Positions 43,361 to 50,866 of a stretch of 64,000 nt of DNA are shown here, piece after piece; positions within the stretch are counted from its first letter, which is position 1; each line of letters starts with the position of its first letter. The notes below the pieces were generated by a model that was not told where the DNA came from, searched no databases, and worked only from the letters and a program-made list of their open reading frames with translations. Both the position numbers and the translations under genes were made by a program. Source of the DNA: Prevotella sp. P6B1 (GTDB taxonomy: Bacteria > Bacteroidota > Bacteroidia > Bacteroidales > Bacteroidaceae); contig NZ_JNKF01000014.1 of assembly GCF_000702825.1 (NCBI RefSeq), forward strand, positions 186,001-250,000, given 5' to 3'.

Positions 43361-43969
43361 ATGGCTAATCAAAGTACATATAATGACATTAAAAAGCAAG
43401 TGGAATTATCGGAAAGGGGAACACTCTTCTTTCCCGATACATTCTCCCAGACAGGCTCTTCGGATGCTGTCCGTTCCGCTTTGGTGCGGTTGTGCGAGAA
43501 CAATGTCCTTATCCGTGTAGCACAGGGAATCTACTACTACCCCAAAATTGACACGAAATGGGGAAGTGGCCTGATACCTCCGTCTATAGAGGAAATAGCC
43601 AAGGGCATTGCCAAGCGGGATAAGGTGCGTATAGCCCCGACAGGCTCGTATGCCCTCTATCAGTTAGGTTTAAGTACCCAGATACCTGCCAACATCGTCT
43701 TTATCACAGACGGCTCTCCTCGCCGTATAACTATCGGGAAAGGTAGGGGAATACTCTTCAAGCATACCTCTGAGATGCGCACATTCGCATACCAGTCTCA
43801 GATTATGACGCTGATAGTGACCGCCATGCGAGAGATTGGCGAAGGCAATGTTACTGATGAGCAGATGGGGATTATAAAGACCCATCTGGAGAAAGTGAAC
43901 GAAGAAGACTTCAAGCATGATATTCAACTTGCACCTATCTGGGTGCGCAAGGCGCTAATGAACAAATGA
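43361..43969 (+). CDS. AbiEi-like antitoxin/transcriptional regulator (DUF6088)
   Basis: 202 residues from ATG 43361 (MANQSTYNDIKKQVELSER). The N-terminal winged-helix (FFPDTFSQTGSSDAVRSALV, LCENNVLIRVAQGIYYYPK) is typical of AbiEi antitoxins, which bind inverted repeats at their own promoter. The C-terminal part (APTGSYALYQLGLSTQIPAN, VFITDGSPRRITIGKGR) matches DUF6088/AbiEi. The stop overlaps the toxin start (ATGA). A longer frame to 43229 would run through the operator and is rejected. Neutralises the toxin and represses the operon, by family knowledge. Confidence 0.86.
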   Translation: MANQSTYNDIKKQVELSERGTLFFPDTFSQTGSSDAVRSALVRLCENNVLIRVAQGIYYYPKIDTKWGSGLIPPSIEEIAKGIAKRDKVRIAPTGSYALYQLGLSTQIPANIVFITDGSPRRITIGKGRGILFKHTSEMRTFAYQSQIMTLIVTAMREIGEGNVTDEQMGIIKTHLEKVNEEDFKHDIQLAPIWVRKALMNK

Positions 43970-44970
43970 AATTCATAGAATTATCCTTAGAGGAACGACA
44001 GGACATACTCCGTAGGGTACAGGCAGAGAACGGAATGGACCTGCAGATAATAGAAAAAGACTGGTGGGTAACCGCAGTCCTTCATTCCCTGTTCTCACTT
44101 CCCTATGCCAGTCATATCTCCTTCAAGGGAGGAACGAACCTCAGTAAGTGCTGGGGACTTATCAAGCGCATGTCAGAAGATATAGACATCGCCATTGACA
44201 GAGAGTTTTTAGGCTTTGAAGGACAGTTGTCAAAGACACAGATCAGCGACAAGCTCCGCCGTGCAGCGTGTTCCTTTGTCCGTGAAAGGCTCCAATTTGA
44301 ACTGGCAAACCAGATGGAGAAGGATGGCATCGGCAAGGACAGTTTCAATGTGCATGTCAACATTACGCCAATATCCACCACAGACCCGGAAATCATAGAG
44401 GTGGAATACAAACCCGTCTTCAACGATAATCCCTATATCCGGTCAAAGGTTATTGTTGAGGTTAGCGGACGTTCCATGAGTGAGCCTGTAAAGGAAGTCA
44501 GACTGCACTCATATATAGATGATGTATATAGAAATGCTCCTTTTACCGAGCCGGATTTTGAAGTGAGGGCTGTAGTCCCTGAGCGGACATTCCTTGAGAA
44601 ACTGTTCCTCCTGCATGAGGAATACCACAAAGCGGCAGAAAACGTCAGGACGTCAAGGATGTCAAGACACCTGTATGACATCTGCCAGATAATGGACACT
44701 CCGATAGCAGAACAGGCATTGAAGGACAAGAAACTATATCTGTCTGTTATGGAGCACAGACGTGTATTCATCGGTCTCCGGGGCTTTGACTATTCAACAC
44801 TGTTGCCACAGACTTTAAACATCGTGCCACCTGCTGACATTTTGGAAAAATGGAGGCAGGACTATAAGGAGATGCAGAACTCAATGATATACGGTGACTC
44901 TCCGACCTATGAGCATCTTATCGAGAAATTGCGGATGCTAAATGACAAAATCAATAAACTTGAATATTGA
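43966..44970 (+). CDS. AbiEii-like nucleotidyltransferase toxin
   Basis: 334 residues of the AbiEii/AbiGii (DUF1814) family. The nucleotidyltransferase signature is SFKGGTNLSKCWGLIKRMSEDIDIAI (given here in parts: GGTNLSKCWG, SEDIDIAID), with the two Asp metal ligands. VPERTFLEKLFLLHEEYHKA is the conserved downstream block. Members transfer nucleotides to tRNA and give abortive phage resistance or stabilise mobile DNA. Overlaps the antitoxin by 4 bp. Probably helps retain element B. Confidence 0.9.
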   Translation: MKFIELSLEERQDILRRVQAENGMDLQIIEKDWWVTAVLHSLFSLPYASHISFKGGTNLSKCWGLIKRMSEDIDIAIDREFLGFEGQLSKTQISDKLRRAACSFVRERLQFELANQMEKDGIGKDSFNVHVNITPISTTDPEIIEVEYKPVFNDNPYIRSKVIVEVSGRSMSEPVKEVRLHSYIDDVYRNAPFTEPDFEVRAVVPERTFLEKLFLLHEEYHKAAENVRTSRMSRHLYDICQIMDTPIAEQALKDKKLYLSVMEHRRVFIGLRGFDYSTLLPQTLNIVPPADILEKWRQDYKEMQNSMIYGDSPTYEHLIEKLRMLNDKINKLEY

Positions 44971-44973
44971 ATC

Positions 44974-45005
44974 TGCCACAAAAATATGATAAATTTGTGG
45001 CAAAA
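44974..45005 (+). promoter_or_regulatory. Second AbiE-type operator downstream of the toxin gene
   Basis: TGCCACAAA (44974-44982) and TTTGTGGCA (44994-45002) form an inverted repeat, and TAAATTTGTGGCAAAA at 44990-45005 is a perfect 16-bp direct copy of 43336-43351. The two copies bracket the operon. Confidence 0.75.
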
Positions 45006-45121
45006 CACTGACAGGCTGTTGTTGAGTAAATCATCAGTTGCGACAGCCGCTTGTGGCGCGGACGCATGATGTTGTTGAGATAGAGGTAGCCATTGTAGGC
45101 ATAATCATAAATCGTGTACAT
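45006..45121 (-). pseudogene. Outer membrane protein fragment upstream of the abiE insertion
   Basis: On the minus strand, ATG 45121 opens MYTIYDYAYNGYLYLNNIMR, then PRHKRLSQLMIYSTTA, before running into the abiE operator. The aromatic, strand-like composition fits a Bacteroidota outer membrane barrel. Together with 42679-43281 it probably represents one gene broken by the abiE operon; the rest of the barrel and plug is missing. Confidence 0.5.
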
Positions 45122-45125
45122 AAAA

Positions 45126-45169
45126 ATTCGTTGCAGTTTCTATCTATAAAGTCTGAAACTGCAACGAAT
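45126..45169. repeat. 15-bp inverted repeat between invertase and OMP remnants
   Basis: ATTCGTTGCAGTTTC (45126-45140) and GAAACTGCAACGAAT (45155-45169), perfect, spacer 14 bp. Read leftwards it is followed by TTTTTA, so it could be a terminator. It could also be a recombination site of the adjacent invertase. Confidence 0.7.
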
Positions 45170-45198
45170 GACTGCACGGAGAGCGCGATTATACCTTT

Positions 45199-45726
45199 AT
45201 GCATGGTGTCATAGCACAGTTGAAGCAACTGGGTAGAGTCCGAACTTCAGAGACCTATACCACCACTCTCAATAGCTTTATGGCATTCCGTGAAGAGCAG
45301 GATGTGCCACTTGATGGCATTAGTTCTGATTTGATGCTCATGTATGAAGCCTACCTGAAAGCCAGAGGTGTACGCATGAATACAATTTCGTTTTATATGC
45401 GTAACCTTCGGGCGGTCTATAACCGAGCCGTCGAGAAAGGACTGACGGCTCAGAACTATCCCTTCCGGCATGTCTATACTGGAGTAGATAAGACCGTGAA
45501 GCGAGCAATACCTATTAAGGATATCAAAGCCTTGAAGGAATTGGATTTATCCATGAAACCGTCATTGGACTTTGCCCGTGACATGTTCATGTTCAGCTTT
45601 TACACAAGAGGAATGTCCTTCGTGGATATAGCTTATCTCAAAAAGACAGACCTTCAGAATGGAATCCTAACTTATAGAAGACGGAAGACAGGTCAGGAAT
45701 TGAGTATCATTGAGCAAAAAAGCTAA
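45199..45726 (+). pseudogene. Truncated tyrosine-type DNA invertase (phase-variation type)
   Basis: 175 residues covering the core-binding and first catalytic segments only: LKQLGRVRTSETYTTTLNSF, FYMRNLRAVYNRAVEKGL, then FSFYTRGMSFVDIAYLKK with the first catalytic Arg and TYRRRKTGQELS. The sequence then diverges (IIEQKS) to a stop. The HxxR, the second His and the Tyr are missing, and the N-terminus is short. It closely resembles Bacteroides invertases that flip promoters or outer-membrane protein genes, here next to OMP fragments and an inverted repeat. Confidence 0.8.
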
Positions 45727-45746
45727 CACTTAGAAAGAATAAAAAT

Positions 45747-45775
45747 AGCAGGCCGTTTCAGAGGCCTGCTATCTC
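45747..45775 (+). terminator. Hairpin after invertase remnant
   Basis: AGCAGGCC (45747-45754) and GGCCTGCT (45763-45770), 8-nt loop, preceded on the plus strand by AAAAAT, so it could terminate leftward transcripts ending in UUUUU. Confidence 0.7.
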
Positions 45776-45790
45776 CATGAAGAGCAATGC

Positions 45791-45952
45791 TTAATGCCTG
45801 GTGTCCTTGGGTGGACATGGGTCATTTTCATAGCTGTTGGGATTTTGAATCTTACCATCTGTGCCGTGAGGGATAAGTTCTAGCCCTTCCCTCTTTGCCA
45901 GATCGCGACTCCACTCCATTGCTTCTTTCTTCGTATGGCTTGCAGCTGTCAC
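45791..45952 (-). pseudogene. DUF2188-like protein, N-terminally truncated
   Basis: A 53-residue frame from a GTG overlapping the end of the regulator gene. It reads HTKKEAMEWSRDLAKREGLE, then LIPHGTDGKIQNPNSYENDP and a CPPKDTRH end. This matches the C-terminal half of DUF2188 proteins (TQKEAI...HGRDGKI...SYGNDP.PPK), whose first 25 or so residues are missing. Probably a remnant marking the junction where the polysaccharide locus was joined. Confidence 0.62.
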
Positions 45953-47613
45953 CGTATCACCGTGCAGAGACGCATCACGTCATCGTCGAAGGTGTCTTTG
46001 TTGATGGCCTTGTTCTTGGTGACGGATCGGCAGTTGTAGATGGTCTGGTTGGAGAGGAAGAGCAGTCCTGCGATGTCAGCAGTGCTTTTCACTCCAAGAC
46101 GGATCAAGGCAAAGGTGCGCAGTTCAGTGGTAAGCGTATGGGGTGATTTCTGCGCGATACGCCCATCCTCTGTGAGCAGGGCGTTGAACTCCTCGATGAA
46201 AGTGGGATAGAGCTCTTGGAAAGCCTTGTCGAAACGAGTGAGGAAAGTGGCTGCATCCTCCTCTGAGATACGGGTTGAAGAGATTGTCTGCAGCAATTCC
46301 TGCTCCTGGTGTGCCTTAATCTTGCGTTTGACGAGCGTCTGGTATTTGGCCAGCTTGTCGATGTACTTGGCACAAAGGTCGATATAGATGTTGGCCAGCC
46401 GCTCACGATGTTTGTTGGTATATACCAGTCGTTCGTTCAGCTCCTGCAACTGATTGTTCAGTTGTGCTTGGTGGCCGTTGCTCACGGCGAGTTGATTGTT
46501 CAAATCTGTAAGCTGCTGATTGCTTTCGGCCAGTTCATGACGACGGGCATTCAGTTTGCGGTTCTGCCTATAAATAAGGTATGCAGTGAAGAGCAGGGCC
46601 ACGACCAATAGGGAGATGACCCCGATGGCATAGCACAGATGGCGGTTCTGCTGTTCCGTGATGTCCTGATAAGTATTCATAATCTGCGGCAGGATGCGAG
46701 AGATTTCAATGATACGCAGCCGGTTGTTGTAGAACTTGGCATCCTCCATCGACACATTGATGTACCGCTCGGCCCGCCCGATATGTTCCTCGCTTTTCTG
46801 GAAGAGATATACAGCCAGTGACTGTAGTGCCAAATTCTCCATAGTACAACATTTCAAGTCGCTCAATGCCGCATGAATCAGATACTCCTCGTATTTCTCT
46901 TCATCTCCATCTACACGGTAGTTACCTGCCAATGCGTAAGAAGCCATCGCATAGATGCGCGACTGTTCGTCGGCACTGTTCAAGATGTTGTGATAGAACT
47001 CCCTGGCTTTTTGTCCATCGGGTTCCACATACACATTCTGTTCCCCCTGATAAAATTTGAATATCGGATCGCTCTCATCGGCATACTGCATGGCTGATTT
47101 CAGATTCTCATTAGCTTTCTGGCGGTATAAAGGCGAAAACTTCTGGTCGCTACAATAGTCACTCCAATAAGAATAGATGGAAAAATAGGTGTAATAGTAC
47201 TTAAACAACAGGTTCTTCTCTATCTCCCTGATGTTGTCAAGGTGGCTTATAGCCTCACTATAAAGACCTCCTATAGCCAGTATTTCTGCCAAATGGATGG
47301 TGAAAAGTGTTTTGTAGTGTTCATTCTTCTGACTTACTGCCAGTGCCAATCCCTTGTTGGCGTAAGTCATGGCCGAGTCAAACTTGAACACGTAGTATTC
47401 ATTATACAAATCATCCGTGAATTTTAGAATAGCAGTACTGTCGGTCTCGTTGATGATTTTCTTCTTGAGAAAATCTATTTTTTCTTTCTTAGAATTGACA
47501 AATTGCTCTCTCTTACTAATGGCATGGTCGAGTTCTTCAAGCAACTGGCTGTTGTCTGCCGAACAGACTGTCGCAAAGGTCATCAGGAGTCCCAATAGAT
47601 GTATTCTGCGCAT
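45949..47613 (-). CDS. PUL regulator with TPR-like sensor, TM segment and LuxR-like HTH (DUF6377)
   Basis: 554 residues from ATG 47613. Signal sequence (MRRIHLLGLLMTFATVCSA), a periplasmic helical TPR-like region (about 20-320), one TM helix (LCYAIGVISLLVVALLFTAYLIYRQ, in two parts), a cytoplasmic coiled coil rich in Asn/Gln/Leu, and a C-terminal domain with ELRTFALIRLGVKSTADIA and FLSNQTIYNCRS that looks like a LuxR-type helix-turn-helix. I recognise the layout as DUF6377, used next to susC/susD genes as a one-protein inner-membrane sensor. It is divergent from susC across a 220-bp region with a palindromic operator. Extension to 47676 would cross its -7 box and is rejected. Confidence 0.82.
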   Translation of the reverse strand: MRRIHLLGLLMTFATVCSADNSQLLEELDHAISKREQFVNSKKEKIDFLKKKIINETDSTAILKFTDDLYNEYYVFKFDSAMTYANKGLALAVSQKNEHYKTLFTIHLAEILAIGGLYSEAISHLDNIREIEKNLLFKYYYTYFSIYSYWSDYCSDQKFSPLYRQKANENLKSAMQYADESDPIFKFYQGEQNVYVEPDGQKAREFYHNILNSADEQSRIYAMASYALAGNYRVDGDEEKYEEYLIHAALSDLKCCTMENLALQSLAVYLFQKSEEHIGRAERYINVSMEDAKFYNNRLRIIEISRILPQIMNTYQDITEQQNRHLCYAIGVISLLVVALLFTAYLIYRQNRKLNARRHELAESNQQLTDLNNQLAVSNGHQAQLNNQLQELNERLVYTNKHRERLANIYIDLCAKYIDKLAKYQTLVKRKIKAHQEQELLQTISSTRISEEDAATFLTRFDKAFQELYPTFIEEFNALLTEDGRIAQKSPHTLTTELRTFALIRLGVKSTADIAGLLFLSNQTIYNCRSVTKNKAINKDTFDDDVMRLCTVIR

Positions 47614-47632
47614 ATTTTGGAGATTTTGAGGG

Positions 47633-47640
47633 CAAATATA
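47633..47640 (-). promoter_or_regulatory. -7 box of the PUL regulator
   Basis: TATATTTG on the minus strand (47640 to 47633), about 20 bp upstream of the chosen ATG. Confidence 0.6.
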
Positions 47641-47762
47641 ATCATAATTTCTTGAACAACAATCTTTACTACACAATTTTTAATAAACTTTATAACTACC
47701 TGATTATAAGATGATACGCAGGAATCCTATTTACTCCATTATTTACTATCACATTACCATAG

Positions 47763-47794
47763 GACATAATTAGACGGAATTATGTCTACCTTTG
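47763..47794 (+). promoter_or_regulatory. susC promoter with adjoining 9-bp palindromic operator
   Basis: GACATAATT (47763-47771) and AATTATGTC (47778-47786) are perfect arms with a 6-bp spacer and abut TACCTTTG (47787-47794). The palindrome fills the -33 region, where no TTTG is found, as expected for an activator-dependent promoter. Confidence 0.8.
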
Positions 47795-47833
47795 CAGCAT
47801 ATTTCTTTAATCAGTAACAAAAAGCTAAAAGTA

Positions 47834-50824
47834 ATGAGAAGAATGAAGCAACTTCTAATGAAACGCCTAATGCTCAGCCTCCTTGCAGTGCTAATGCCAT
47901 TAGGACTGCTTGCACAAGAAATCAAGGTGCAAGGTGTTGTGAAGGACCAGACGGGTGAGGCCGTCATTGGTGCCACTGTGATGCAGAAGGGAACAAGCAA
48001 CGGAACCGTTACCGACTTCGACGGAAACTTCTCGCTGTCAGTTCCCTCTAAAGCTACGCTTGTCATCTCTTATATTGGTTATACCACACAGGAGGTGGCA
48101 GTGGATGGCAAGAGTAAGATAGATGTTGTTCTGAAAGAGGACAGCCAGACACTCAGTGAAGTAGTGGTTGTTGGCTATGGAACGATGGACAAGAAAGAAC
48201 TGACCTCGGCCATCTCCCATGTAGGCGAAAAAGACTTTCTGACTACCAGCTCGCTCGACCCATCGATGATGATTCAGGGCAAGGTACCTGGCGTGTCTAT
48301 CACCAACACTGGTGCCGGTGACCCCAACAACCAGGCTAGCATCCAGATACGTGGCGTCTCTTCGCGCTCAGCAGGCCTTGGCCCGTTGATTGTCATCGAC
48401 GGTGTACCGGGCGGTAACCTGACCAATATCAATCCCAATGACATTGCCTCGTTCGACATTCTGAAGGATGGTGCTGCATCGGCCATCTACGGCACACGCG
48501 GCTCGAATGGCGTAATTGTGGTCACCACCAAGAAAGGCAGCAAGGACGGGGCTACCCATGCCACCTACAGCAGCCAGCTATCGTGGGACTTCATCAACAA
48601 GGAGCTGAAGATGATGGATGCACAGCAGTATCGTGACGTTCGCCTTGGCTGGGGCGACACAGGTGTGGATCTGGGAGGAAACATCGACTGGCTTGATGAG
48701 ACCACGCGCACTGGCTTTACCCAGCAGCATACCCTGACGCTGAGCGGTGGCAACGACAAGAGCAATTATCGTGTCAGTGCCGATTACCGAAAGGCCTATG
48801 GCATCGACCTGCGTAGTGGACGTGAAGAATATGGCGCACGTGCAGCCCTGATGCACACCACGAAAGATGGGCTGTTGACGTTGACGGCCAATATTGCCCC
48901 GCGCATCATCTATCGCGACCAGGCCGACTGGAGCGTGTTTAAGGATGCCATTGAGGCCAACCCCACCACTCCGATGATGGACCCTAACAATCCAGTGAGC
49001 TACTACAACTTCCAAGGTCAGGTGGTAGGCAGCAACCCTGTGGAGCGCCAACGCCTTGAAAACGACCATGCCGACACCAAGCTGCTCGACTGGGATGCCA
49101 CTGTGAAACTGAACATCCTGCCATTGTTTGGCGGCAAGGACATGACAGGCCAGAACCTTACCACACAACTCATGTTTGCCGACCATCAGTATGACAATAA
49201 TAACAGCTGGTTCCGCCCCTCAACGAGTACTATTGCCGTGAACAACGGCCGTGAGGGAGAGGCCAGCCGCAGCTATGCAAAGGAGAGCCAGTATGTCGTG
49301 GAGTGGCTGACAAACTACATGGGTAGCTTTGGCAAGCACAATGTCAAGGGTATGGTAGGCTACTCATACCAGTACTCGCGCTATTCAGGATTTAATGCTG
49401 AGAACAAGGATTTCCCCAATGATGGTCTTGGCTCTGACAACCTCGGCTCTGGCGAATATGCCAAGGAAGAGGGTGAAGTGCTGATGGGCAGCTATAAGAA
49501 CGACTCGAAGCTCATTGCCTTCCTGGGACGCGTCAGCTATGACTATGACGGGAAGTATCTTTTCACAGCATCCTTGCGCCACGAGGGCTCGTCAAAGTTC
49601 GGTGCAGACAACAAGTGGGGCAATTTTCCCGCTGTGTCAGCTGGCTGGCGCATCTCTTCCGAAAACTTCATGAAGGATATCACATGGATTGACGACCTGA
49701 AGCTGCGTGCCGACTATGGCGTGACGGGTAATCAGGACTTTGGCAGCTATCTTTCGCTGAACACGATGACAGGCTTCGGCTACTACTATTACAATGGCAG
49801 GTATTTCCAGGTGTGGGGCCCGGCCAAGAACGTTAATCCCGACCTGAAATGGGAAAAAGGCAAGAACTGGAATATCGGACTTGACTTCTCTCTGTTCAAC
49901 GGTCGCCTCTATGGCTCGCTCAACTACTTCAGCCGCCGGCAGCAGGACCTGCTGGGCAACTACAAGGTCAGCGTACCTCCCTATCTGTTTGATGAGACCT
50001 TTGTCAACGTGGGAACGATGAAGAATTCAGGATTTGAGTTAGACTTGAATTTCCAGGTTGTGAAGAGCAAGGACTTTGACTATAGCATCAGTTTCGTCGG
50101 TTCAACAATGAACAACAAGTTTGTAGACTTCAGCAACTCCGAGTATGTTGGACAAGACTACTACGACGAGGCAAGCACTGAGGATCCATATCCGTTCTAT
50201 TACTTGCAGCGCATAGAGAAAGGCCAGTCGCTGGGCAACTTTTATATGTGGAAATATGCCGGACACACCACTGACGGCGAATGGCTGGTCTACGACAAGG
50301 ACGGTGACATCATCCGCGCCTCGCAGGCCAGCGATGCCGACCGCCGGAAGGTAGGTAACGGCATGCCTAAGTTCACCATGTCTATGACCCACACTTTCCG
50401 TTATAAAGATTTTGACCTTTCGCTCTTCTTCCGTGGTGCCTTCTTCTACGACATCTTCAACATCCACGATTTCTACTATGGCACCCGCAACTTCACGGGC
50501 AACCGCCTGCAGAAGGCCTATGGCAAGAATTTCGACATATCCGGCACGGCCAACCCCGTAGTGTGTGACTACTTCCTGGAGCGTGGCGACTACCTGAAGC
50601 TCGACATGGCCACGCTGGGATATACCTTCCGTCCGAAAGACTGGCGTTTCATCGATCGCATCCGCGTCTATGCCACCGGCAAAAACCTGCTGACACTGAC
50701 AAAGTTCAGCGGTGTCGACCCCTCTACCTATCAGACCAACGGACTGACACCCGGCGCACAAGGTTCACGCACCTACTTCCCCTCTACCCGCCAGCTTATC
50801 GTTGGTTTGCAGGTGGACTTCTGA
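47834..50824 (+). CDS. SusC/RagA-type TonB-dependent outer membrane transporter
   Basis: Imports oligosaccharides across the outer membrane with its SusD lid. Signal peptide (LMKRLMLSLLAVLMPLGLLAQ region), CarboxypepD_reg-like domain (VQGVVKDQTGEAVIGATVMQ), TonB box region SEVVVVGYGTMDKKELT, plug domain with IQIRGVSS and PLIVIDGVPGG, DGAASAIYGTRGSNGVIVVT, then a large barrel ending RQLIVGLQVDF. The chosen ATG 47834 gives 996 residues; the upstream TTG at 47792 lies in the -7 box. First gene of the PUL operon; susD follows 42 bp later. Confidence 0.96.
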   Translation: MRRMKQLLMKRLMLSLLAVLMPLGLLAQEIKVQGVVKDQTGEAVIGATVMQKGTSNGTVTDFDGNFSLSVPSKATLVISYIGYTTQEVAVDGKSKIDVVLKEDSQTLSEVVVVGYGTMDKKELTSAISHVGEKDFLTTSSLDPSMMIQGKVPGVSITNTGAGDPNNQASIQIRGVSSRSAGLGPLIVIDGVPGGNLTNINPNDIASFDILKDGAASAIYGTRGSNGVIVVTTKKGSKDGATHATYSSQLSWDFINKELKMMDAQQYRDVRLGWGDTGVDLGGNIDWLDETTRTGFTQQHTLTLSGGNDKSNYRVSADYRKAYGIDLRSGREEYGARAALMHTTKDGLLTLTANIAPRIIYRDQADWSVFKDAIEANPTTPMMDPNNPVSYYNFQGQVVGSNPVERQRLENDHADTKLLDWDATVKLNILPLFGGKDMTGQNLTTQLMFADHQYDNNNSWFRPSTSTIAVNNGREGEASRSYAKESQYVVEWLTNYMGSFGKHNVKGMVGYSYQYSRYSGFNAENKDFPNDGLGSDNLGSGEYAKEEGEVLMGSYKNDSKLIAFLGRVSYDYDGKYLFTASLRHEGSSKFGADNKWGNFPAVSAGWRISSENFMKDITWIDDLKLRADYGVTGNQDFGSYLSLNTMTGFGYYYYNGRYFQVWGPAKNVNPDLKWEKGKNWNIGLDFSLFNGRLYGSLNYFSRRQQDLLGNYKVSVPPYLFDETFVNVGTMKNSGFELDLNFQVVKSKDFDYSISFVGSTMNNKFVDFSNSEYVGQDYYDEASTEDPYPFYYLQRIEKGQSLGNFYMWKYAGHTTDGEWLVYDKDGDIIRASQASDADRRKVGNGMPKFTMSMTHTFRYKDFDLSLFFRGAFFYDIFNIHDFYYGTRNFTGNRLQKAYGKNFDISGTANPVVCDYFLERGDYLKLDMATLGYTFRPKDWRFIDRIRVYATGKNLLTLTKFSGVDPSTYQTNGLTPGAQGSRTYFPSTRQLIVGLQVDF

Positions 50825-50866
50825 CAATTGAAAACTGATAATTGAAACATACAAATTATTATCACA

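Noticed and set aside
47792-47833. TTG at 47792 as the susC start
   Set aside because: Lies in the -7 box TACCTTTG; ATG 47834 begins a normal signal peptide.
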